Assembly: GCF_031143425.1 (NCBI RefSeq)
Contig: NC_090444.1
Coordinates: 1,309,083,324-1,309,147,323 of the forward strand
From: Pleurodeles waltl
Lineage: Eukaryota; Chordata; Amphibia; Caudata; Salamandridae
Length of the DNA stretch: 64,000 nt
Direction: 5' to 3'
A model generated the notes under the pieces. The model saw only the letters and a list, made by a program, of their open reading frames with translations, had not been told where the DNA came from and made no database searches. Positions 1-11,499 of the stretch are shown here, piece by piece (the stretch's first letter is position 1; each line of letters opens with the position of its first letter). A program made the position numbers and the translations under genes.

Positions 1-430
1 GTCATATTCAACATCATTTCAAAGAGCTGCACTGGCTTCCTGTCAAGGAGAGAGTTCAATTTAGAGAGTCATGCTGACTTACAGAGCCTTTCACCACACA
101 GGGCCACAGTACTTGACGAATAGGTTTATGCCGTTACATCAGACTTGATTTTTGTGCTTCTCTGATGCTTGGCTGGTGGTGGTTCTGAGAACAAAGAGGA
201 AAAAATGTGGTGGTTCCTCCTTTTCCTTGCTTGCAGCCACCGCCTGGAACTCACTTCCTATTTGGCTTCAGGTGATTAAGGATGGACGCACATTCAAATG
301 CCCTCTTAAGACCTGGCTATTTGAAAGTGCATTTAAGTAATTTGTTTCAGCACTAATAGTCAGTGGGCCTAGTAGAGTTGGAACACTCTGAGTAGCCGTG
401 CGCTCTACAAATTTGATGACTGATTGAAAC
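1..430 (+). mobile_element. 3' end of an L2/CR1-type LINE
   Basis: The plus strand encodes the extreme C-terminus of a non-LTR reverse transcriptase with several frame breaks. An LHWLPVK motif is read near 26-46. The segment 152-340 carries the LLAATAWNSLPIWL-type motif followed by TFKCPLKTWLF, the usual end of L2/CR1 open frames. The 3' tail after the stop contains GCGCTCTACAAAT and a degenerate GATGACTGATTGA microsatellite, as L2-type tails do. The element is cut by the window edge, so its length is unknown. It lies antisense to the host gene. Assignment to the L2/CR1 group is confident; the exact family is not. Confidence 0.8.
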
Positions 431-3400
431 AAAAAAAAAATCACTGCACGAATAAACCCAATAAGTGTTTCATTTTGCCTTCAAACGAATCTGAGAGAGA
501 GTTTAAAGTGCTCCATGACCCGACTGATTGGGTACGGGTATCAGTGCAGGTACCCCTTCCCTCTTAGAATAGCAATGGTCAGAGGACCCAATGTTAAGGT
601 ATTTTCCTGCTCCTTTAGCACTAAGGAGCTGAATTAGAGTTTAGGCTAGGTTCTCCAATGTCTGTGGTTCGTCGCAGAATAAAATCAAAAACTTCCTGGA
701 AATGTAAATGATTACGTGGCATGTAAAGTTTTATATTGTTTCTAGGTGTCTGTCCTTACATACGCTTCTGCAGTAACTCTTACTGGACGACCATGCTGCC
801 CTGAGAGTCAAATGCTAGTGGCGAGAACCTGGTCATAGGGTTGGAATGCTACAGTACTGGGGCCCTAAGGCACAGGTGACAAATGACAACTGTCCCAATT
901 AGTGTCAGTAACTAACTGCCCTAGGAGCCCAATGAGGGTGTCAAACTAGTAATACTTTGGGTATCCTGTTAATTACTTTTACTTTTTCATGTTTGCCTAA
1001 TTATATGCCTTAATTGTGAACGCAAGTGAACACTTGCTTACCTTTAGGGTTCTTGAAGAGATCAAAGTAATGAATAAGAAAAAAAAATCACGATGAAAAG
1101 TTTTAGTTGTACTGACAACTGCCACTAAGTATCTCCAGAAACGGCGACAACTGCTGATCATGTCTCAACATTTTGCGTTGAAATTCATTTGGCACATCAA
1201 ACCAAATCCCAAAGTATTTCATGGAAATAAACACAATTAAAGTTTGATTTTATGTTCTCCCGTTGTGAAAGGCCATGTAGTAACACCAAAGGCATTTAGC
1301 ACAAATGTCATTGGAGTCTATTTTGGAGGAGATGCTTAATTCCTCTTCACGGAGCTTCACCCTGCCTGTAGGTGACTCCAGGTTCCTACCACATCACGTA
1401 TTTCTTCTTTTTTTTAGATGGCTGTGTGCCAGAAAGTATGTTATTTGGACCTTGCTTCACAACATATGAAGGAAATATATTCGTTCTAACTTTATTTTTA
1501 TGGCTGGCATAAGCCACGACGTTTTGCTTTTAATAAAATAATATGTATCACATACTGACGTGAGGGCTTTCAGTGAGCTCTCTTCATTAAGCGGCCTTTT
1601 AGAGTATCATTCACGGTTGTTATGGCCAGCACAGGAAACAACACCGGGTACGGGGTCAGCTCACTTAAGTCATTGCTTCACCTCACTTTGGGGGACAATA
1701 TTCTATTCTTTCACAATGTGTACGTACCCAAAAAAAGTAGCCCTCTTCTGCAGTTTTACTAAAACCATTAACAATCACTGGCAGAGCCAAATGTCAGTGC
1801 GAGGGCCAAATGCTGTGCCAATGATGTTTTTTTTAAATATCTTTCTCTGCAAACAGCACAGGCAGCTTCAAAATGGATGGCCAATAAAATCATACATTAA
1901 AGCGAAGAGTTAAGAATCAACAACTCTACTGAGCAGAGCCGCTGCTACCAGGCCCATGGGTCACATTTTTTTTTTTTAAATCATAAAAAAGCGCGCTGAA
2001 AGAGGCCAAGCACATACCTCTGGCAGCAGTACAAGGAGACCTACCGGCGCCCCCTACTTCGGGTTGCAAGTACAAAGCCTGTAGGCAAACGATTTGCTAG
2101 AATTCACTTACATCATTAAAATGAAGGCGGTCAAATGAACAGCTGTGACAGCTTAAAGTTCCCATACGAAGGCTTCAACCCTGCAGGTCTTTACATAATG
2201 GTTTAAATGACTTAATGATCACAGCTCAATTGTGAGTAATAATGTCCATCACTCAGATGCTAGCGTACGGTCATTATTTACGATGCCCAAAACACTGCCC
2301 TCAATATGTCGCTTCTCATCTTTAGTTCCGGCACACCACACGAGACGCCAGTTACCTGATGTAAATAATGCACTTTACACACAATGCGCCACGGACCTAC
2401 CTGCAAAAAACACATTCAATCAGGGATGATACTGACCGAGGCACACATCTTCCCACGCGAATGTTTCCTAATGGTGCTTGCAAAGGTAGGCAGAACCGTA
2501 GGCGTACCTACAACCATACTCATCATCATGTATTAAGAGTACCGTTAAATATGTGCTACTTTCATACTCGCAGGGGCCGGATCTGTAGCGGATGGTGGGG
2601 AGCAGCTTGGAATGGCAGTGAAAGAAATGTAGGTCACATTTTCAGGATTCCACATGAGCGGCTGCAAAGGATTTTCGAAGAATCCGCACATTTAATCTAC
2701 AGCCTCCCTCTGGGTGATCTCCGAGTACTCGAGAGGCTGCTGTCGCGATTTAAAAAATGTAGGTATGGGTTGCGGGCATGACATCAGAAGTTCATGTACA
2801 GAAAGCATAATATACAAAACTATACTAAAACACTATCCACTTGGCCATATTTACGGGATGGAGAAACGAGCACTGGCAAAGCCAATAGGACTGGCTTGCC
2901 TTTTGATTCCTGATTAAAATATTTAAAATTCTGCTGCGGACAAAAAAAACTAAACAAACATCTTTGGGGATATAAAACAGTCCTTCATCCACTGCAATGC
3001 AATTACTCCAAAGAAGGCAGAATGCTAAGCCCAACACCCTTTAGCGTGAAGGGTGGGTAACATACTCTTCTGGTTGGAGCCAATGCCCCCCCACCCCCAC
3101 CAATGTATAGTTTAAAGAACTGGTAACCATAGGTCAGCTAACAGCTGCGAGGTCAAGCATGACCAAATAAAATGGACAAAATAATTCACCTTGTGCGGGC
3201 TTGAATATGCTTTGCAGAATACTTGCAACTTTTTTAGTATGAGCTTTTCTAATGCCGAAAACTCTGTCTCCAGTGTATTTACCATTTGAGTTGGGAACTC
3301 ATTCACAAAATAAACGCTTTTTTGTTACTAGTTTAGATAAATCCTTTATTAATCACAAATTGTAGAAGAGTGATGCCTACTATCATTAAATCCCTCTTCG

Positions 3401-3519
3401 GCACAGGAAGTTACTAGGGCAACACAAGAGTGGAAGAAGCTGGGATATGGGATTTAGATTAGTTGTTAGATAACAAAGGCTTCCTACCCTTCACAGATTA
3501 AGCACGTAGTTAATTATAT
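431..3519. other. Intronic sequence, no recognised gene
   Basis: AT-rich unique-looking sequence with short A/T homopolymers. The longest open frame, 2368-2781 plus (137 codons), has no domain or motif that I recognise. No exon with both convincing splice sites and recognisable protein was found on either strand. Confidence 0.5.
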
Positions 3520-3722
3520 ATAAAAGATAAATAAATAATAAATAAATAAATCGAAGACTTGTAAAGTACAGCAAATCACCCTTGAGGGTCTCAAGGCGCT
3601 GAATTGTAGATACAGAGAGATTTGTGGAGAATCACAGGAGACTCGAACCCGGTTCCCTCAGCTCTGAAGTCGGCAGCTCAGGCTGTTACATCACACCCTC
3701 TCAACAAAGGAAAACTTCTATT
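3520..3722 (-). mobile_element. tRNA-derived SINE with L2-like tail
   Basis: Read on the minus strand, a pol III B-box-like GGGTTCGAGTCTCC lies about 70 bp into the element. It is followed by AGCGCCTTGAGACCCT, then CTGTACTTTACAAGT, then a (TTTA)n tail seen on the plus strand as TAAATAAATAAT repeats at 3520-3551. The B box plus a GCGC..TTTACAAA tail is the standard design of a tRNA-headed SINE mobilised by an L2-type LINE. The A box is not clear. It lies in sense orientation relative to the host gene. Confidence 0.6.
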
Positions 3723-6479
3723 TGATAAGATTTTTCGGGTATTCCTACAGAAGGGCTTTTTGAACTATGTTTATAGAAGATCACTCTAACGCTACAACAT
3801 GCAGAGGAGCTTTAGCTAGAGATGACACTGGATAGGTGGTGAAATTTAAATTAAGATATACACTGGCAACCCAGGAGTTCAGACATTATGCAAATTCAAT
3901 AATTTTCACTTAGTATATTACATTACACACAGATAAACAAGATCTCCCTTAAATACATGAATCTTTAGAGAAGATGTCATATGGCTATCAGCCCCTAGAA
4001 ACATGTTTTGGGGAGACTTGAAAATAAAAGAATACCGGTGGCAGGTTCTGAAATGTTTGAGGGAGGTACAGAATCAGAAGGTGGAGAATGAAAAAGCTTT
4101 AGCTCTGAAACTGTTATGTTTTAAATAACTGGTGCCCATAGGTTATTCAAATGTAGTCTTTTTTAGATTGTTAATTGCTAACTCACTAATCGCTCACAAA
4201 TGTAGATATGAAAACCCTTCTAAGATGCAAGAGTGCAGCCATAAAATGAAAAAAAGTAATGGATCTTTAGGAAACGTATTATATGCGGTGGAACTCAGGA
4301 TGGAAGTTTAAAAAGATCTGAAGTATTTGTGATCTGTGGATCATTAAGTTATAAAAGGAGACAACTATACAAATCGTATAAAAACGATCACAATTTCTAT
4401 TAGCCATAATGCATTTTGGATGCTTTTGCTACAATATTACACGTGTAGTCGTAACTATTCTTGTTATCTAGTGAGCTCTCCAAAACTCAATCACATATAT
4501 AATTAACTGTAAAACAAGCAACCATGACCCTTCAAGTGCTCATTTGGTGGACTTTTCATGGTGAACATTCTACCTACAGACGGGCTTTACACAGCAACAG
4601 CAGTGATGTTGTAACTTACATCACATATAAGTGAGTCATATATTGTGTGAATGTATTCCTTCTGTGTGTGTGCCCCACCTGGTCAGTTGGTTGTTCTGTT
4701 TTTGTTCCCTTGCCAATGCCATAACTAATATCACATTTAAATGTGCTTTGTATTGCTGATCCACCCTTGTTGCATCTGGGTGGATCTTCCACAGTGATTA
4801 TTATGTGGTTGAGCTCATGCTGTGTCTAGGAGGATCTTGGTTTACAACTAAAGTCACATTCACGTCACATCTACATGGACCTCAGATGTTGACTGTTAGG
4901 TTAAAGTCAGCCAGACTGCGCAGCTGTCTGCAAAAGACTTATTGGGGAAATGTTGACAGCTGACCTGAAAAGAAATTCCACCCATTGCAAGCCTCGAAAA
5001 ATCTACTTGCCCACGCTCTGGCGAGTCATATTGCATCAGGTCGTGCTATTTTTAGGACCTACTCGCCTCTTTTGGCGAGTTGACAAAGAACAGGTGTGCT
5101 GTTCAGTCAGAAAATGAAAAACATGCCATTAATTTTTCTTGTTTCATTTGTGCTGTGTTCAGAGACAGAGGTTAAAAGTCAGTTTGTCTTTTTGCATTCT
5201 TACTGCAGAGCTCCAGGATTTTGTAAGGTGACCTGCCGTAAAAGCTGTGAAATGAAAGGCTGTGTGGGTTGTTCCCTAACACACAACTTTTAAATAACTA
5301 AGTCAACTGTACAAACATTTCAAAATACATGTCAGGCCAGCTGTGAAAGACCATTTTTTGTACTTCAGTGTGATGAAAATGTATCTTAATAGGATGAAAA
5401 CAAATAAGAACACGTTACTTGGTTATCTGCAAATGATAAATATGTTTCCTGAAACCCAGTTTTCAGAGATTATTAATACACTAGTTTTATCAGTAAAGCT
5501 GCAAGTTAGTGAGAAAGTTTGTGGACATTTCTTGCAAACTTACTGTCTGTAAATGACAGTGTGATACCACATCATGCTTTAGTAGTATACTTATTAAAAG
5601 TGAGTGCTTAAACATAAACTGGGAAATACTCCTGCCCTGGCGGAAATGCTATTAGTAAACTAAGACAAGTCACGACTCATATGTACCCTATATGTGTGCT
5701 AGATTCGTATTATACACAGAGAAAACAGTTAGTTTATTTAATCAACCGAAAGAGGTTTTTGTACAGCAGAAATGCTGAACTCACATATTTGAAGGTGCAC
5801 TCGTGAGAATAAAGGAAAGGGGGCTCTGTGAAATAAAATGTTTGCCTACGATCACACAATTTGAGACCGGTTTACAGGTCCAGTACATTACAGTTAGGTT
5901 GAGTAGATTCTTCAAGTTACTCGACCTGCAGGTCTAGTAACAATTTTATGATTTTTTGAGGCCTGTACTAGCATTTTGTTTTCTCACTATGATTTTTTGC
6001 TTTCTATTCAATGATTTTATTTGATCTAGCCAGTTCATCTTGTATTTGTACCTCTTGTGCAGCATTGCCTTTTCACCATCTCTCTGATTGGCTCCTTTTA
6101 TCCTACGACAAGTCTGCTTTTCGGAAACGTTTTTTTATTTTCTAAAAGCACTTCATGAGAGTTCATGTGTTTCCATGCTATCTGTGTTTTCCCACTTTTC
6201 CCATCAAATTTTAACCAAAACAGTATAAAAGTTCTACTTTCATCCAATTTTTCCTTTGAGTCGCTCTCAGTGCATTTATAGTTTGTACAGATTCACCCTT
6301 TCACTGGCTCTCTCATGCATCCATCAGTTTTAAGCCATGTCAGGTAGGGCATTACCTGTAATTCTATGTGTACATTTAGTTTCTTACCGTTAACGTGATC
6401 ACAATTTGAAGAACTAACCACACTTTTCTTAAGCATTCTACAAGCGCATGAGCTTTTACCATTTAGTGTCTTTTCCCAG
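3723..6479. other. Intronic sequence, possible unclassified repeat at about 4990-5963
   Basis: No gene is recognised. Two weakly similar inverted segments (GCCTCGAAAAAT near 4991 and ATTTTTTGAGGC near 5951) and a small hairpin ACTCGCC-loop-GGCGAGT near 5060-5082 hint at a non-autonomous DNA element. No target duplication was found, so this is only a possibility. Confidence 0.3.
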
Positions 6480-6779
6480 CAGGGCCGGCAGCAGCCCTGG
6501 TAATTCTGTCGGACCAGCCCCCGGGAATGCAGGGTGGGAGTCTCAAGTGCCAAGCACTGCTGTTTTCGTTACTGGTGGCAGATATTGCAGCACAGCTGCA
6601 AAACCAGCCCCAATCAAAAAACCGGCCCGGCCACTGCAAAACTGGCCCCCAGCCTCCCGGGAAAATGCCAGATGCACGATACAGGCAGTCCAGCCCGCTT
6701 CCCCAGTTCTCTCACCATATTTCTTTTCAGAACATTATACAAATTTCATTTTTCACTACTTAGTCCTTTTGAGTGTCTA

Positions 6780-7044
6780 CTTTGAGTGTATGCTCTAACT
6801 TTTATATTTCTTTGCCCTTTTAGCTGCTCTACCGTGCTCTTTAACTCCACGCTGTGCTCACTCGTGTTCGCTCACTTTCACCCACCTGCAATGCTCTGTC
6901 TCGGTTTGTATCTCACACTCACTGTGTTGCTTGCCCCCACCCTCCTGTTGCTTCCTCACCATCTGTGATTCTTACCTCTATGCTGGCTGCTTCCCCCACG
7001 TACGTTCTTTCCCCATCTGCTTTCTTCCCCCACCCACTCAAAAT
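6780..7044. repeat. Pyrimidine-rich degenerate repeat, copy 1
   Basis: A C/T-rich stretch is built of loosely repeated words such as TGTGTTGCTTCC and CTTCCCCCAC. It resembles 8160-8460 in composition and in ending with a T-run followed by a GATCnnAnT..AGTAAAC-type segment. The open frames through it (for example 6854-7111) are compositional artefacts. Confidence 0.45.
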
Positions 7045-7090
7045 ACTTTTTTTGTTTACTGATCCAACTCGGATCAGTAAACAAAAAAGT
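7045..7090. repeat. Perfect hairpin, 20-21 bp arms
   Basis: The left arm 7045-7065 (ACTTTTTTTGTTTACTGATCC, shown less one T in the partner) pairs with the right arm 7071-7090 around a five-base loop AACTC. The only imperfection is one extra T in the left arm. No function is known. It may be the terminal hairpin of the preceding repeat. Confidence 0.8.
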
Positions 7091-8464
7091 AAAAAAAAAA
7101 CGCTTCTTTAATGTTGTAGGCATGCATACTAGGTTCATACAGCCACAAAATGCAAAATGATGTAACCAACCATGTACGCTTTTTTGCCTGTTTATTAGCC
7201 ATGCTGCGCTGAATGAAGGATGCGGTGCAGCATGGATAAAACCACTGTCAAAACAAATAGGTCCTAAAGGCAAGACCAATTCGCTTTGCCAATGCTTGTT
7301 TTTTTCTGTTGTGCTTATGTTACACCTGTCTGTATGTGGCATTGTGATTGCTTTTTGGCTGTGCTTACGCTAGGTTTGGAGGAACCATATAGTATTATTG
7401 TCACACCACTAAACGCTGCCTGCTCAAGCACTTGTTGCTGGTTGGAGGACTATACATGACTACTGCACTGATGCTGCCCCTGAGTGTGTCACACTTTCTA
7501 GTTATTCAAAATGGGTTCTAATTCTCATCAGGGTAGGCCTTATTTTTGGATTTCGGATTTCATCCAAACGGTATGTTTTTGTCACAACTAGATGGACCCT
7601 CCTTTATGTTTTTTTCACTGGTACACTCGCTTAGCCTCTTGGTCAGCCTCACACCAGTGAACAATTTCTTCTGCTGTGCTTTTGGTATGCCACACATTTT
7701 GACTGTCCTGGATTGGTATTTATTGGTTTTGGCTGTCTGGTTTACTGTGTCAGCCATTACCCAATACCCCACTGGAGCAAATGCCATGCTCGTTCAAGAA
7801 GTCCTCATACTCCCCTGCCACACAATGACGACAACTCTGCCATGCAAAGACCCCCCCATGCTATCTATTGCCCCAGCATTGTGTTCAGCACTGAAGATAT
7901 GAAACTTCATTTAAAGTTATTTTTGTACCTTTGAACCCATAAGAATGTTTTTGGGCAAGGAATTTACACATGGTGTACCTCTGTGCTGCTGCCTTGTTTA
8001 CAAAGTATGTTTGTTTACACATTATTGTCACTCTCATTTGCTTTTTATTCGTCAGCTTGTGTGGGCTGTACTCTCTCTTTTTGTGATTGTCCCTTCCCCA
8101 GAGCATAAATGCATTACATCCGTCCTTCCACTTCACGCTACAATAAGCACTTCAATTGAGTGCATGTGTTTTTCAGCTGTCTCCCTCATGTACAGTTCTT
8201 CACCCTCTGCCGTGCTCCTGGTTGCTGCCTCTTCCCTGTGTGCTTCTCCCTGTTCCTTCTCTGTTGTGTGCTTGCCCTCGTGTACTTCTCCGCGTGTTAC
8301 TTTCTTGCCCGTGTGCTTCGCCCCTTTACCCCTATGCTTCGTGTTCTCTCATCCGTGTTGCTTCCTCCACCCTTCCTATTACTTCCACCACCCAAACCCA
8401 TTGTGTTGCTTCGGCCCTCTGTATTGCTTCACCACCGTGTGTTGCTTCCAACCCCACCCGTGCA
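7091..8464. repeat. Intronic sequence with pyrimidine-rich copy 2 (8160-8460)
   Basis: The first part is ordinary intron. From about 8160 the sequence becomes C/T-rich with imperfect repeats of GTGTTGCTTC and CTTCTCC, mirroring 6780-7044. Overlapping plus-strand frames of 118-182 codons in all three phases reflect this composition and show no protein signature. Confidence 0.4.
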
Positions 8465-8472
8465 CTCTACAT

Positions 8473-8688
8473 CAGTGGTTCCCAACATTTTAACTTCTGT
8501 GCCCCCCACATTATCATTACTGGAACCCAGGGACCCCCACTGAATCATTATTGGAATCCGGGGATCCTCCACGGAGTCATTACTGAAAGCTGGGACCTAA
8601 TATTATTAGTTTTCTAAGCAGCCACAGACCCCCTGAGGAGGCTTCATGGACCTCCAGCGGTCCCCGGACCACAGGTTAGGAACCACTG
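8473..8688. mobile_element. hAT-type MITE (216 bp)
   Basis: The element starts CAGTGGTTCCCAAC and ends GTTAGGAACCACTG, a 14 bp terminal inverted repeat with one mismatch, of the classic hAT/Charlie type. It is flanked by an 8 bp near-duplication, CTCTACAT at 8465-8472 and CTCTCAAT at 8689-8696 (6 of 8 identical). It has no coding capacity, so it is a non-autonomous copy. Confidence 0.85.
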
Positions 8689-8696
8689 CTCTCAAT

Positions 8697-10003
8697 GGCT
8701 CCCTCATCTGCGCCCAAAAAAAAACAAAGAAATAAAAATGCTTTTTTGCTTCTTTTTTTTTTTGATATGCAGATGTAATTCAGATTAGTAAAAAAAAATC
8801 CGATAATTTAACTGTTTCAACTAAGTGTCATTCAGGGAGTCTCTTATCCTATTAAACCAAAGGTTGAGAGACAGCTCAACCATAAACAAGCCTTCTTGCC
8901 AGGGTGCCTGCTTGCCTGAAAGAAATGCAAACGTGCGCAACAGGTCAATCTACAAATATAAAAGATATTTGAGAGCGGGTACATTCTTTAATTTATAGAA
9001 TCACCTGATTACAAAGATTTGCTTTTTTTGAGTCGGAGAGAGTTACCAGCTCAGCTGGGAGATGCTTGCTTTTGATGGACAGTTATATATATAAAAAATG
9101 AATTACATAGAGTCTGGCTAATACTAAAATCTATATTTTGGAATTACTATTTTATCTTAACATTTTTTGTGCATTTTGTAGTAGTTTATCTTACACTGTG
9201 TGTAATGCAAGTTTAAAATAATGGCTTGCGTATTCGCAGTCCTTTCTGACACTGGTTGGGACCACGCAATACTAAAAATACACACGTCTCTATTCTCCAC
9301 TCTACCAACCAAGATTTAATTCTCTCTCTGGTTACACACAGACTTCTGCTGCAGTGCATAAACTAATAGAGGTTTCATAATGTACCATAGTGCATTTCCC
9401 ACTAAATAACTTTAAAAAAATGTATTTCTCATTTAAGCTGCACGTTATTTTAAATGTAACTACTTGAAGGTGAAATACCAGAAAAACATACACAATATTT
9501 TATTTTTTTCAGCCACATCATGACCCCGCCCACACACTCACTGGCCCTGTTTTACTGCATGAAGCATCACAGTTCCCATACTTTTTTTAATGCACTTCGA
9601 CCGCTGCCTGTAGCTCCACCACTGGGACACTCAGGTTCTTGGTACTACCCCGAACACAAACTGGCAGACAATCCAGCACAATGGTAGATTTTCTGTAGTA
9701 CGACGTCCTTCCTGGAACTGTAGAAGTACACCTGTGTATGCTGTTTGGTGCAACTAAACTGAACATAGCTGCCCAAAATAAAAATCGAGCTATTAGTCTC
9801 GAAAGGCACGTTCCTTAGACCTCCATCAGACCCCTTACTTCACTCTCCAAACTGTTTCATTGAATGAACATAAGTTGTTACAGTAATAGCAATGCATGTC
9901 GACGACAGATGACAATCACGGCAAGAACTGATCTTGTGAGGTAAGACACTGTAGCTTTTGGTGGCCACAAAATTGTAAAATTGGTTAAATAACTAAACCT
10001 TAC
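8697..10003 (-). other. USP45 intron, left part
   Basis: This is the intron that follows the exon at 10004-10134. It begins on the minus strand with GTAAGG. It is AT-rich, and nothing else is recognised. The next expected coding segment, the QQQDSQELL region of the USP fold, was searched for by eye in 1-10000 on the minus strand and not found, so the intron runs past the window start. Confidence 0.6.
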
Positions 10004-10134
10004 TTCTGGCAAAGCTGGCTGAATAGTGCTTTTGGAGACAGAGGTCCTTTCCCGGAATCTCTCATGCTGTGCAGAAAAGAAACCATGGCTGACGTAAGAG
10101 GTCCGGGACTAGAAAGGTTAACCACCAGGGGATC
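10004..10134 (-). CDS. usp45: USP45 coding exon (post-Cys-box segment 2)
   Basis: This internal exon belongs to a deubiquitinase of the USP (C19) family, which cleaves ubiquitin from proteins. On the minus strand a pyrimidine-rich tract and TTGTAG precede the exon and GTAAGG follows it. The 131 nt encode 43 codons plus two bases, starting DPLVVNLSSPGPLTSAM and ending PLSPKALFSQLCQ plus the first two bases of a Lys codon. PGPLTSA, FLHSM and KGPLSPK are hallmark words of vertebrate USP45; USP16 is clearly less similar here. The start phase is 0, matching the end phase of the exon at 27654-27749, and the end phase is 2. No stops or frameshifts are present. The exon has higher GC and more CpG than the surrounding intron. 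Identification rests on remembered family sequence, not a search. Confidence 0.92.
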
Positions 10135-10599
10135 CTACAATGGAAATTAAAATGCATGAAAAAGGAAGAAAAAAAAACACACTGAAACTCAGTATCAATT
10201 AATGTAATTACACTGTGTTCCCTGGGTGCATGATTTCATTTAAAGAAATGTAGCTACCATAAGAGAGAAGTGAGCAGACGTGAGAATGACTCATTCATGG
10301 TTCATTCAAGACCAATGAGCCCCAAGAAGGAATTCAGCACAGCACAATTTCTATGGACTATTTAAAGGATTCTAGCTAGGAGTGTTCTACAAGGCAGGCC
10401 AAGTGTCCACCTACTGGTAGCAAAAACAAAAGAAGATAAAATACGTATCCAGGTGGAAGCCAACACTGAAGGACAATTAAATGAGAGTTTACTTTTTTGC
10501 TTCATGGAAGCAAAAATGAAAAGGAATCAAAGACAGAAAAATAACATAAATCACATGAACGGTTTTAATGATAAATGCATAATAGACTAGCAAGAGGGC

Positions 10600-10785
10600 C
10601 AGTAAGTTGAACGCTCAATACTCAATTCTGCTGCGCTCTGCATCTTACGAGTATGAATCCTACCTAAGGCCAACTAAGCTTTTAACTGGAGCATCATTAA
10701 ACTGGGTGATAGTAAAACCTGCAATGTACATCGCTTAGAAAAGGCGGGAGTGTGGCATGAAGCGCTATAAAGAAACTAACTTACA
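10600..10785 (+). mobile_element. Possible MIR-like SINE
   Basis: A weak B-box-like GAGTATGAATCCTACC near 10650 is followed about 110 bp later by GAAGCGCTATAAAGAAAC, a tail of the L2/MIR type. The A box and target duplication are not visible. It is old and degenerate, if real. Confidence 0.4.
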
Positions 10786-11499
10786 ATTACTGTTATTAAC
10801 ATTTTTATTATAAAGATAAACACATCTAAAGAAAATTGCAAAAATACCTGCTCCCTCCATTCGTGGCTAAAAAAGAAAAAATGGTGTGAAGCATGGACCG
10901 ACACAATTGTCAAACGGAAAGCATTACGCAATACAGACCCAACGCTGCTGACAGCTCTGGACAACAAGGGGCATAACTCCCACAGACCAGTGACTGAGTA
11001 CTCCTTGACAACCCACATTCATTCTAGCAGAGCCGACAGACCCACGCAGACTTTACACTACAACGATGTCGAAGGACTTAAGATGGATTACAACTGTAAT
11101 AGTGAATGACAATTTTTAAAGGCGTGGCAACGTGCACAAAACAGTATTGGGTATAAAGATTAATAAGTATACCTTAAATGGATCTTTTACAGAAGCGTTA
11201 ACTAAGTATGCAGGAAAATAACCAGTAGACGGCGGTGACTATTAATATCAGACCCACTTACCCCAATCTCTTGCTACAACACAAAGAGATGGCCAATCTG
11301 CCCAGGAAACTAAAATGGACAAATTGAAAAGACAAGTATCGATCAAATATATAGAAGCCTGGAATTTACTGGTGTGTGACAGCGACTGTTCTAATGGCAA
11401 AGTTTAGAAATAGTGAATAGCCCCTGCATAGCTAGCAAAATGATCGTTATTGTGCAGAAGGGATCCAAGAGACCAATAATGCTACTTGGCCATAACGAC

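Noticed and set aside
2356..2400. 45 nt open minus-strand exon candidate with a TTTTTTGCAG acceptor
   Set aside because: The peptide is not recognisable as USP45 and the donor GTAACT is weak; chance is likely.
2368..2781. 137-codon plus frame as a protein gene
   Set aside because: No motif, no splice or promoter evidence, and the region is otherwise intron-like.
3630..3700. tRNA gene suggested by a B-box
   Set aside because: There is no cloverleaf or clear A box; the downstream L2-like tail marks it as a SINE.
4990..5963. DNA transposon with inverted ends
   Set aside because: End similarity is about 13 of 17 bases with no target duplication; too weak to call.
7945..8617. Overlapping plus-strand frames of 127-182 codons, Cys/Ser/Pro-rich
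   Set aside because: All three phases are open because the DNA is pyrimidine-rich; no start context, domain or splice support.
10848..10866. 19 nt micro-exon candidate on the minus strand with a strong acceptor (TTTTTTCTTTTTTAG)
   Set aside because: It lies between the two USP45 exons, which already join in frame; 19 nt would break the frame, and the donor is weak.
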